Made by a program: the position numbers and the translations under genes
Source: Campylobacterales bacterium
Lineage (GTDB): Bacteria; Campylobacterota; Campylobacteria; Campylobacterales; JALSKU01
Assembly: GCA_027038335.1 (NCBI GenBank)
Contig: JALVWI010000191.1
Location: 6,270 to 36,343, forward strand
Length of the DNA stretch: 30,074 nt
Reading direction: 5' to 3'
Shown here: positions 22,403 through 30,074 of the stretch, in pieces
Layout of the letters: the number at the start of each line of letters is the position of its first letter
Position numbering within the stretch: position 1 is the stretch's first letter
The notes under the pieces: generated by a model
What the model was told of the DNA's origin: nothing
Databases searched by the model: none
What the model saw: the letters and a program-made list of their open reading frames with translations, nothing else

Positions 22403-25400
22403 AATAGAGATAAACGAAGAAAATAGACCAAGAGACTTTGACCAGTTTCAGTTAAGACTTGCCAGCCCCGAGACTATAATGTCTTGGAGTTATGGTGAAG
22501 TAAAAAAGCCTGAAACCATAAACTATAGAACTTTAAAGCCGGAGAGAGACGGACTATTTTGTGCAAAGATTTTTGGTCCTATAAGGGACTATGAGTGTTT
22601 ATGCGGTAAATATAAAAAAATGAGATACAAAGGTATCAAATGTGAAAAGTGTGGTGTCGAAGTAATTAGCTCAAAAGTAAGAAGAAGCAGAATGGGGCAT
22701 ATTGAGCTTGTTACACCGGTTGCACATATTTGGTATGTGAACTCTCTTCCTAGTAGAATTGGAACTTTGCTTGGCGTGAAAATGAAAGATCTTGAGAGAG
22801 TTTTATATTATGAAGCTTATATCGTCAAAAATCCGGGTGATTCGTACTATGACAATGAAAATAAAAAGCCCGTTGCAAAATATGATGTACTAAATGAAGA
22901 GCAGTATCAATCACTAGCTAAAAGATATGAAGATAGCGGTTTTGAAGCCTATATGGGTGGAGAAGTTGTAAGAGACCTTTTAGCTGAACTTGATTTGGTT
23001 GAACTTCTTGAAAAATTAAAGGCTCAAATGGAGGCAACAAATTCTGAGGCAAAGAAGAAAACCATAGTAAAAAGACTTAAAGTAACAGAAGCTTTTTTAA
23101 ATAGCGGTAATAAACCTGAATGGATGATGATAACTGTTTTACCGGTACTTCCACCTGATCTTAGACCACTTGTAGCACTTGATGGAGGTAAGTTTGCGGT
23201 AAGCGATGTAAATGATTTGTATAGACGAGTTATAAATAGAAACGGTAGACTTAAAAGATTGATGGAACTTGATGCTCCTGAGATCATCATAAGAAATGAA
23301 AAAAGAATGCTTCAAGAAGCGGTAGATGCTCTATTTGATAACGGCAGACGAGCAAATGCCGTAAAAGGTGCCAATAAAAGACCTCTTAAATCTCTTAGTG
23401 AAATTATCAAAGGAAAACAAGGAAGATTTAGACAAAATTTACTTGGAAAGAGGGTTGACTTTTCGGGAAGAAGTGTTATCGTTGTAGGACCAAATTTAAG
23501 AATGGATCAGTGCGGACTTCCAAAAAATATGGCACTAGAGCTTTTCAAGCCGCATTTATTGGCAAAACTTGAAGAGAAAGGATACTCTACAACTATCAAA
23601 CAAGCCAAAAAAATGATAGAAGCAAAAACCAATGAAGTTTGGGAGTGTTTGCAAGAAGTTGTTGATAATTATCCGGTGCTTTTAAACCGTGCTCCGACAC
23701 TTCACAAACTCTCCATCCAAGCCTTTCACCCTGTTTTAATAGATGGAAAAGCTATAAGACTTCATCCATTGGTTTGTTCAGGATTTAATGCAGACTTCGA
23801 CGGTGATCAAATGGCTGTGCATGTTCCTCTTAGCCAAGAAGCTATCGCAGAGTGTAAGATACTTATGCTAAGTAGTATGAATATCTTGCTTCCGGCATCC
23901 GGAAAAGCTGTAACTGTTCCTACTCAGGATATGATTTTAGGATCATATTATATCTCTTTAGAAAAAATTGGTGTAAAAGGTGAAAATAAACTTTTTGGAA
24001 ATATAAATGAAGTCATGATAGCCTTAGAAGCAAAACTTTTGGATATTCATGCCAAGATAAAAACTATAGTTGACGGTAAGATCACTTTTACAACCGCCGG
24101 TAGATTGATAGTAAAATCAATTTTACCGGATTTTGTTCCTGAAAATCTTTGGAATAAAATCCTTAAAAAGAAAGATATTGGAAATTTGGTTGATTATGTT
24201 TTCAAAGAGGGTGGTTATGGAGTTACAGCTGAATTTCTTGATAAACTAAAAGCTCTTGGATTTAAATACTCTACAAAAGCCGGTATATCCATATCAATAG
24301 ATGACATAAAAACTCCTGCAAGTAAAGAAAAATATGTAAAAGAAGCAAAAAAGAAAGTTATAGAAATTCAAAAGCAGTTTCAAGCAGGTCTTTTAACTTC
24401 TTCTGAAAGATATAATAAAATCATTGATATATGGACAGATACAAACAATACTTTAGCAAGCGAAATGATGAAACTAGTTGAAAGTGACAAAGACGGCTTT
24501 AATTCTATCTATATGATGGCTGATTCCGGTGCTAGAGGTAGTGCGGCTCAGATAAGACAGCTTTCAGGCATGAGGGGTCTTATGGCAAAACCTGACGGAA
24601 GTATTATCGAGACACCTATTATCTCAAACTTTAAAGAGGGTTTGAATGTTCTTGAATACTTTATTTCTACTCACGGTGCTAGAAAAGGTTTGGCTGATAC
24701 TGCACTAAAAACTGCAAATGCAGGATATTTGACAAGAAAACTTATAGATGTTTCTCAGAATGTAAAAGTAACGATGGAAGATTGTGGTACTCATGAAGGT
24801 GTTGAAATATCAGATATTACTTCAAACGGCGACCTTATAGAAAGTTTGGATGAAAGAGCTCTTGGTAGGGTTTTGGCTGAGGATGTGATCGACTCTATTA
24901 CCAATGAAGTACTCTTTAGCGAGGGTACATTGATAGATGAGAAAAAAGCACTTGCATTAAAAGAGGCCGGAATTAAATCAGTAGTCATTAGGACACCTAT
25001 AACTTGTAAAGCACCAAAAGGTGTATGTTCAAAATGTTACGGTATCAATCTAGGAGAAGGCAAACTTGTCAAGCCGGGAGAAGCTGTAGGAATACTTTCA
25101 GCTCAATCTATCGGAGAGCCCGGAACTCAGCTAACACTAAGAACATTCCATATAGGCGGTACTGCTTCAACAGAAGCTCAAGATAGACAAGTAACAGCTA
25201 AAAAAGAGGGTTTTATAAGATATTATAACCTCAAAACATATAAAAATAAAGCTGGCAAACTGATAGTCGCAAATAGAAGAAATGCCGGTGTTTTACTTGT
25301 TGAACCAAAAATAAAAACAACTATTGACGGAGTTATTGAAATAATTAATATTCATGATGAAACAAATATAATTATCAAAAATGGTAAAGAAGAGATTAAA

Positions 25401-26906
25401 TATATCCTAAGAAAAAATGATATAGCTAAACCCAATGAACTAGCAGGTGTAGGCGGTAAAGTAGAAGGTAAATTTTTAATCCCCTATAAAAACGGAGATA
25501 AAGTTGCTAAAAATGAGAGTATTGTTGAGGTTATAAAAGAGGGGTGGAATATACCAAATAGAATTCCGTATGCTAGTGAACTTAAAGTAAATGACGGTGA
25601 ACCTGTTGTTCAAACTATCACTTCAAAAGCTTCCGGTGTTATAAAATATTATAAATTGATAGGTGACTATCTTGAGAGATTTAATGATATTGAAAAAGAT
25701 CATAAAGTTGTAGAAAAAGGACTTTTTGCAGTTATTGCAGATGATGAAGGAAGAGAAGCTGTGAGATACTATCTACCTAGAAACTCTATTCTTAATTTTG
25801 AAGATAATTCAAATATTAAAAAAGGTGATAAGATAGCAGTTCCTTCAAAGAATGAACAAACTGTTATAGCTGATTGGGATCCATATTCAACTCCGATTAT
25901 TGCCGAAGAGAGCGGAACTGTTACTTTTGAAGATATTATGCCGGGAATTACTGTGGATGAACAATTTGATGAACTTACCGGTCAAAGTAGGCTTGTTGTC
26001 AATGAGTATCTGCCTAGTGGAGTTAAACCTACTCTTGTATTGGCTACGGATAAAGGTGAAATTTTAAGATACCAACTAGAGCCAAAGACTGCGATATTTG
26101 TTCAAAATGCAGAGAAAGTAGCACAAGCAGATATCATAGGAAGAACTCCAAAAGCTGTTGCAAAGTCAAAAGATATTACCGGTGGTCTTCCAAGAGTTAG
26201 TGAACTTTTTGAAGCAAGACGACCAAAAAATGCTGCTGTTATTGCTGAAGTTGACGGAACTATAAGATTTGGTAAGCCACTAAGAAATAAAGAAAGGATT
26301 ATTATAGATACTCCTGCCGGTAAATCTTACGAGTACCTTGTTGATAAAAATCACCAAATATTTGTGCATGCGGGCGAATTTGTGCATGCGGGTGAACAAC
26401 TGACTGATGGTGTTATATCAAGTCATGATATATTGAGAATTCTTGGTGAAAAAGCACTTCATACATATATTATCAGCGAAATTCAGCAAGTTTATAGATC
26501 TCAAGGTGTTGCTATCAATGATAAACATATAGAAGTTATAGTATCTCAAATGTTAAGACAAGTTAAGATAGTCGATAGTGGTGATACAAAATTGATTGTC
26601 GGTGATTTGATAAGTAGAAGAAGGTTTAAGGCAGAAAATGAGAGAATTATAAGAATAGGCGGTGAACCGGCTATCGCAGAACCTGTACTTCTTGGTGTAA
26701 CAAGAGCCGCTATCGGAAGTGATTCTATCATATCTTCAGCATCATTCCAAGAGACAACTAAAGTTTTAACTGAAGCTAGTATTGCTGCAAAGATTGATTA
26801 TCTTGAAGATTTGAAAGAGAATGTAATCCTAGGAAGAACCATCCCTGTTGGAACAGGTCTTTATAAAGATAGAGAGTTTAAGATAACTGCAAAAGATGCA
26901 ATATAA
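22386..26906 (+). CDS. rpoC: RNA polymerase beta' subunit
   Basis: The beta' subunit, 1506 residues from the chosen ATG. Zinc ribbon C71, C73, C86, C89; catalytic Mg-binding NADFDGDQ (468-475); second zinc site with CGTHEG and CKAPKGVCSKC; trigger-loop and bridge-helix segments (GARGSAAQIRQL, RTFHIGG) are complete. Three in-frame ATGs lie close together (22380, 22386, 22395); 22386 is preferred because GAGG (22373-22376) is 9 nt upstream, giving MKKMVEIEINEENRPRDF. The start lies within rpoB. Residues 1326-1337 are a tandem FVHAGE-FVHAGE encoded by an 18-bp repeat. Confidence 0.97.
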   Translation: MKKMVEIEINEENRPRDFDQFQLRLASPETIMSWSYGEVKKPETINYRTLKPERDGLFCAKIFGPIRDYECLCGKYKKMRYKGIKCEKCGVEVISSKVRRSRMGHIELVTPVAHIWYVNSLPSRIGTLLGVKMKDLERVLYYEAYIVKNPGDSYYDNENKKPVAKYDVLNEEQYQSLAKRYEDSGFEAYMGGEVVRDLLAELDLVELLEKLKAQMEATNSEAKKKTIVKRLKVTEAFLNSGNKPEWMMITVLPVLPPDLRPLVALDGGKFAVSDVNDLYRRVINRNGRLKRLMELDAPEIIIRNEKRMLQEAVDALFDNGRRANAVKGANKRPLKSLSEIIKGKQGRFRQNLLGKRVDFSGRSVIVVGPNLRMDQCGLPKNMALELFKPHLLAKLEEKGYSTTIKQAKKMIEAKTNEVWECLQEVVDNYPVLLNRAPTLHKLSIQAFHPVLIDGKAIRLHPLVCSGFNADFDGDQMAVHVPLSQEAIAECKILMLSSMNILLPASGKAVTVPTQDMILGSYYISLEKIGVKGENKLFGNINEVMIALEAKLLDIHAKIKTIVDGKITFTTAGRLIVKSILPDFVPENLWNKILKKKDIGNLVDYVFKEGGYGVTAEFLDKLKALGFKYSTKAGISISIDDIKTPASKEKYVKEAKKKVIEIQKQFQAGLLTSSERYNKIIDIWTDTNNTLASEMMKLVESDKDGFNSIYMMADSGARGSAAQIRQLSGMRGLMAKPDGSIIETPIISNFKEGLNVLEYFISTHGARKGLADTALKTANAGYLTRKLIDVSQNVKVTMEDCGTHEGVEISDITSNGDLIESLDERALGRVLAEDVIDSITNEVLFSEGTLIDEKKALALKEAGIKSVVIRTPITCKAPKGVCSKCYGINLGEGKLVKPGEAVGILSAQSIGEPGTQLTLRTFHIGGTASTEAQDRQVTAKKEGFIRYYNLKTYKNKAGKLIVANRRNAGVLLVEPKIKTTIDGVIEIINIHDETNIIIKNGKEEIKYILRKNDIAKPNELAGVGGKVEGKFLIPYKNGDKVAKNESIVEVIKEGWNIPNRIPYASELKVNDGEPVVQTITSKASGVIKYYKLIGDYLERFNDIEKDHKVVEKGLFAVIADDEGREAVRYYLPRNSILNFEDNSNIKKGDKIAVPSKNEQTVIADWDPYSTPIIAEESGTVTFEDIMPGITVDEQFDELTGQSRLVVNEYLPSGVKPTLVLATDKGEILRYQLEPKTAIFVQNAEKVAQADIIGRTPKAVAKSKDITGGLPRVSELFEARRPKNAAVIAEVDGTIRFGKPLRNKERIIIDTPAGKSYEYLVDKNHQIFVHAGEFVHAGEQLTDGVISSHDILRILGEKALHTYIISEIQQVYRSQGVAINDKHIEVIVSQMLRQVKIVDSGDTKLIVGDLISRRRFKAENERIIRIGGEPAIAEPVLLGVTRAAIGSDSIISSASFQETTKVLTEASIAAKIDYLEDLKENVILGRTIPVGTGLYKDREFKITAKDAI
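26361..26396 (+). repeat. 18-bp tandem repeat inside rpoC
   Basis: Two adjacent 18-nt copies (26361-26378 and 26379-26396) differ at one base and both encode FVHAGE. The total length matches relatives (which read like VRDGEFIHAGE), so this seems to be replacement of the first unit by the second, not an insertion. Confidence 0.85.
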
Positions 26907-26916
26907 GATATAGGTG

Positions 26917-26980
26917 ATAGACGGTATTCTTTGTTATATCTTAATTTAAGCTATAAAAAGATAAAATACCGTCTATTTTT
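26917..26980 (+). terminator. Terminator-like hairpin after rpoC
   Basis: ATAGACGGTATT (26917-26928) and AATACCGTCTAT (26965-26976) form a perfect 12-bp stem with a 36-nt loop, followed by a run of T. It lies 10 nt after the rpoC stop. The long loop is unusual, so efficiency is uncertain. A smaller GGATA/TATCC hairpin follows at 26981-26994. Confidence 0.6.
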
Positions 26981-27026
26981 GGATAATTGTATCCATTAAA
27001 ATAAAATTTATAGTAAAGGAAAAGAT

Positions 27027-27398
27027 GTGCCTACCATCAATCAATTGGTAAGAAGAGAAAGAAAAAGGGTGATCAAAAAGTCAAAATCACCTGCACTTGT
27101 TAAGTGTCCTCAAAGAAGAGGTGTTTGTACAAGAGTTTATACTACAACTCCAAAAAAACCTAACTCAGCTCTTAGAAAAGTAGCAAAAGTTAGACTTACT
27201 TCAGGATTTGAAGTGATAAGCTATATCGGAGGTGAAGGACACAATCTTCAAGAACACTCTATCGTACTAGTTAGAGGCGGAAGAGTAAAAGATTTACCCG
27301 GTGTTAAGTATCATATCGTAAGAGGTGCTTTGGATGCTGCGGGTGTTGCAAATAGAAAAGTTGCTAGAAGTAAATACGGTACTAAAAGACCAAAATAA
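27027..27398 (+). CDS. rpsL: 30S ribosomal protein S12
   Basis: A 123-residue S12 controlling decoding accuracy at the A site. K43 (TTPKKPNS) and K88 (GGRVKDLPGV) are the streptomycin-sensitive residues. The start is GTG at 27027, 6 nt after AAGGA; an ATG two bases earlier (27025) is in another frame and stops after eight codons, so it cannot start the protein. It heads the rpsL-rpsG-fusA cluster, here directly after rpoC, whereas several other genes intervene in C. jejuni (from memory). Confidence 0.97.
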   Translation: MPTINQLVRRERKRVIKKSKSPALVKCPQRRGVCTRVYTTTPKKPNSALRKVAKVRLTSGFEVISYIGGEGHNLQEHSIVLVRGGRVKDLPGVKYHIVRGALDAAGVANRKVARSKYGTKRPK

Positions 27399-27403
27399 TA
27401 ACT

Positions 27404-27434
27404 ATAGCTAAACAGGTTTAGTCTTTATGGCTAA
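27404..27434 (+). promoter_or_regulatory. Possible S7 operator in the rpsL-rpsG gap
   Basis: CTAAAC (27408-27413) can pair with GTTTAG (27416-27421), and flanking TAGC/GGCTA can extend it. In E. coli S7 binds this intercistronic gap and represses its own synthesis; the same is only inferred here. Confidence 0.3.
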
Positions 27435-27467
27435 TACTTGAGTAAATTTAATATTGAAGGAATATAA

Positions 27468-27935
27468 ATGAGAAGAAGAAGAGCACAGGTCAGAGAAGTA
27501 CTACCTGATCCTATATATAATAGTAAAATAATCACAAAATTTATCAATTCACTTATGAAAGATGGGAAAAAGAGTGTTGCTACAAAAATTTTTTATGACG
27601 CACTTGAAACCATCGAGAAAAAGGGTGAAGAAAAAGGTATAGATGTATTTAATGCGGCTATCGAAAATATCAAACCTGTAATGGAAGTAAAAAGTAGAAG
27701 AGTAGGCGGTGCTACTTATCAAGTTCCTATCGAGGTTAGACCGGCAAGACAACAGTCATTGGCTATTAGATGGCTTATAACTTATGCAAGAAGAAGAAGT
27801 GAAAGACTTATGAAAGATAGACTTGCTAATGAATTAATGGATGCTGCAAATAGCAGAGGTGCGGCTTATAAGAAGAAAGAAGATACTTATAAAATGGCTG
27901 AAGCAAATAAAGCATTTGCTCACTATGCTTGGTAA
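27468..27935 (+). CDS. rpsG: 30S ribosomal protein S7
   Basis: A 155-residue S7, primary binder of the 16S 3' major domain and head assembly initiator. MRRRRAQVREVLPDPIYNSK at the start, the GGATYQVPIEVRP loop and the MDAANSRGAAYKKKEDTYKMAEANKAFAHY tail segment (split across the C-terminal helices) are diagnostic. GAAGGAA precedes the ATG. It is followed by fusA after 15 nt. Confidence 0.98.
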   Translation: MRRRRAQVREVLPDPIYNSKIITKFINSLMKDGKKSVATKIFYDALETIEKKGEEKGIDVFNAAIENIKPVMEVKSRRVGGATYQVPIEVRPARQQSLAIRWLITYARRRSERLMKDRLANELMDAANSRGAAYKKKEDTYKMAEANKAFAHYAW

Positions 27936-27950
27936 TAAAAGGAAAATATG

Positions 27951-30029
27951 ATGGCAAGAAAAACACCCATTCAAAGAGTTAGAAATATAGGAATTGCTGC
28001 CCATATAGATGCAGGAAAAACAACAACAACCGAGAGAATTTTATTTTATACCGGAATCAGCCATAAAATAGGCGAAGTTCATGACGGTGCAGCAACAATG
28101 GACTGGATGGAACAGGAAAAAGAGAGAGGTATAACTATCACTTCTGCTGCAACTACTTGTTTTTGGAAAGATCATCAGATAAATATCATAGATACTCCCG
28201 GACACGTTGATTTTACCATAGAAGTTGAAAGAAGTATGAGAGTACTTGACGGTGCTGTTGCAGTTTTTTGTGCAGTCGGCGGTGTGCAGCCTCAAAGTGA
28301 AACTGTATGGAGACAAGCAAATAGATATGAAGTTCCAAGAATGGTTTTTGTCAATAAAATGGACAGAGTCGGAGCTGATTTTTATGAAGTTGAAAGACAG
28401 ATAAAAGATAGACTTAAAGCCAATCCTGTTCCTATTCAACTTCCAATAGGTGCTGAAGATAATTTCAAAGGCGTAGTTGACCTAGTTGAAATGAAAGCCT
28501 ATGTATGGGAAGATGAAGCTGCTATGGGATCAAAATATGAAGTAGTTGATATTCCCGAAGATCTTCAAGAAAAAGCTGAAGAATATAGAGAAAAACTTAT
28601 CGAAGCTATCTCAGAAACTGATGATGAACTTATGGAAAAATATCTTGCCGGTGAAGAGTTAACGGTAGAAGAGATAAAAAAAGGTATAAAAGCAGGTTGT
28701 TTAAGTCTTGATTTGGTTCCTATGACTTGTGGAACTGCATTTAAAAACAAAGGTGTTCAGCCACTTTTAGATGCAGTTGTGGATTATATGCCGGCTCCTA
28801 CTGAAGTTGCTCACATAAGAGGTGAGTATGAAGATGGAACAAAAACAGAAGTTAAATCAACAGATGACGAACCTTTTGCAGCACTAGCATTTAAGATCAT
28901 GACTGATCCTTTTGTAGGACAGTTAACTTTTATAAGAGTTTATAGAGGTGTGCTTGAGAGTGGAAGTTATGTTTATAATACTACAAAAGGCAAAAAAGAG
29001 AGAGTCGGAAGACTTTTGAAAATGCACTCTAACAAAAGAGAAGAGATAAAAGAGCTTTATGCCGGTGAGATTGGTGCGGTTGTAGGTCTTAAAGATACTC
29101 TTACAGGAGATACTCTTGCAGACGAAAAAGATAAGGTAATATTAGAAAAGATGGATTTTCCTGATCCGGTTATCTCTGTTGCTGTTGAGCCAAAAACTAA
29201 AGCTGATCAAGAAAAAATGGGTATAGCACTTCAAAAACTAGCTCAAGAAGATCCTAGTTTTAGAGTTCAAACTGATGAAGAGAGCGGTCAAACTATCATC
29301 AGCGGTATGGGTGAGCTTCACCTTGAAATACTTGTTGATAGGATGCTTAGAGAGTTTAAAGTTGATGCTGAAGTAGGTCAGCCTCAAGTTGCTTATAGAG
29401 AAACTATCAAAGCACCGGTTGACCAAGAGTATAAATATGCTAAGCAAAGTGGCGGTAGAGGTCAATATGGACATGTATTCTTGAAGTTAGAGCCGATGGA
29501 GCAAGGAAGCGGATATGAATTTGTTAATGCTATCAAAGGCGGTGTGGTTCCAAGAGAATATATTCCTGCAGTTGATAAAGGTGTTCAAGAAGCTATGCAA
29601 GGCGGCGTTTTGGCAGGATATCCTGTAGAAGATGTTAAAGTTACACTTTATGATGGTAGTTACCATGATGTTGACTCATCTGAAATGGCATTTAAGCTTG
29701 CAGCTTCTATGTGTTTTAAAGAGGGAGCAAGAAAAGCCAATCCTATCATCCTTGAACCTATTATGAAAGTTGAAGTTGAAGTTCCTGAAGAATTTATGGG
29801 TGATGTTATAGGAGATCTTAACAGAAGAAGAGGTCAAATAAACGCCATGGATGAAAGAGGCGGAAATAAAATCGTTGATGCTTTCGTTCCACTTTCAGAG
29901 ATGTTTGGATACTCAACTGATCTAAGAAGTTCAACCCAAGGAAGAGCGACATACTCTATGGAATTTGACCATTATGATGAAGTTCCAAAAAATGTAGCTG
30001 AAGAAATTATCAAAAAAAGAAACGGATAG
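27951..30029 (+). CDS. fusA: Elongation factor G
   Basis: The translocation GTPase, 692 residues. G1 AHIDAGKT (17-24), DTPGHVDF switch II, G4 NKMD, and the domain IV segment GGRGQYGHV are present; the protein ends complete at EEIIKKRNG. Two adjacent ATGs (27948, 27951) are possible; the second is preferred because AAAAGGA then sits 7 nt away and MARKTPIQRVRNIG matches the usual start. Confidence 0.98.
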   Translation: MARKTPIQRVRNIGIAAHIDAGKTTTTERILFYTGISHKIGEVHDGAATMDWMEQEKERGITITSAATTCFWKDHQINIIDTPGHVDFTIEVERSMRVLDGAVAVFCAVGGVQPQSETVWRQANRYEVPRMVFVNKMDRVGADFYEVERQIKDRLKANPVPIQLPIGAEDNFKGVVDLVEMKAYVWEDEAAMGSKYEVVDIPEDLQEKAEEYREKLIEAISETDDELMEKYLAGEELTVEEIKKGIKAGCLSLDLVPMTCGTAFKNKGVQPLLDAVVDYMPAPTEVAHIRGEYEDGTKTEVKSTDDEPFAALAFKIMTDPFVGQLTFIRVYRGVLESGSYVYNTTKGKKERVGRLLKMHSNKREEIKELYAGEIGAVVGLKDTLTGDTLADEKDKVILEKMDFPDPVISVAVEPKTKADQEKMGIALQKLAQEDPSFRVQTDEESGQTIISGMGELHLEILVDRMLREFKVDAEVGQPQVAYRETIKAPVDQEYKYAKQSGGRGQYGHVFLKLEPMEQGSGYEFVNAIKGGVVPREYIPAVDKGVQEAMQGGVLAGYPVEDVKVTLYDGSYHDVDSSEMAFKLAASMCFKEGARKANPIILEPIMKVEVEVPEEFMGDVIGDLNRRRGQINAMDERGGNKIVDAFVPLSEMFGYSTDLRSSTQGRATYSMEFDHYDEVPKNVAEEIIKKRNG

Positions 30030-30038
30030 GAAAGATTA

Positions 30039-30067
30039 AAGCGGAGAGCAAAGAGCTTTCCGCTTTC
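30039..30067 (+). terminator. Terminator-like hairpin after fusA
   Basis: AAAGCGGAGAGC (30039-30050) pairs with GCTTTCCGCTTT (30056-30067) with one G-U pair and a 5-nt loop, ending in TTT. It follows the fusA stop by 9 nt and probably closes the rpsL-rpsG-fusA transcript. The window ends 7 nt further on. Confidence 0.7.
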
Positions 30068-30074
30068 TGTATGT

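Overview
The window is an AT-rich stretch of core chromosome from a Campylobacterota (epsilonproteobacterial) genome. This rests on protein similarity (RpoB, RpoC, GyrA and EF-Tu read like Campylobacter/Helicobacter/Sulfurimonas homologues) and on gene order. From memory, the minus-strand series membrane protein - asd - flgR - flgQ - flgP - gyrA - comF-like - mapA-like - lepA is the order of Campylobacter jejuni Cj1022c-Cj1030c. The genus cannot be fixed from this window.

Left half (1-12957, all minus strand). A YqhA-family membrane protein (cut by the window edge) and asd are translationally coupled. Next come flgR (sigma54 activator without a DNA-binding domain) and the motility genes flgQ and flgP, with a plausible sigma54 promoter overlapping the end of gyrA. 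gyrA follows. An 867-bp REP-type tyrosine transposase unit with perfect 26-bp inverted ends sits between gyrA and comF, interrupting an otherwise conserved order. comF, a YajG/MapA-like lipoprotein, lepA and prs follow, then a nitroreductase, a cupin and yaaA. Three intergenic regions here hold degenerate 7-bp-period tracts, two of them sharing an identical 23-bp segment.

Right half (13018-30074, plus strand). From a TTGACA-N17-TATAAT promoter the order is tRNA-Thr(UGU), tRNA-Tyr, tRNA-Gly, tRNA-Thr(GGU), tuf (the same order as the E. coli tufB operon), a terminator, rpmG, tRNA-Trp, secE, nusG, rplK, rplA, rplJ, rplL, rpoB, rpoC, then a terminator-like hairpin, rpsL, rpsG, fusA and a final hairpin. 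This is the translation/transcription core: elongation factors, ribosomal stalk proteins, NusG/SecE and RNA polymerase. Likely autoregulatory RNA structures lie before rplA (L1-type), before rplJ (L10 leader) and between rpsL and rpsG.

Most of the window is ordinary. The items worth a second look are the transposase whose last codons lie inside its own terminal repeat, the heptad tracts, the hairpin before the mapA-like gene, and the predicted sigma54 promoter in the tail of gyrA. No wholly new system was seen.
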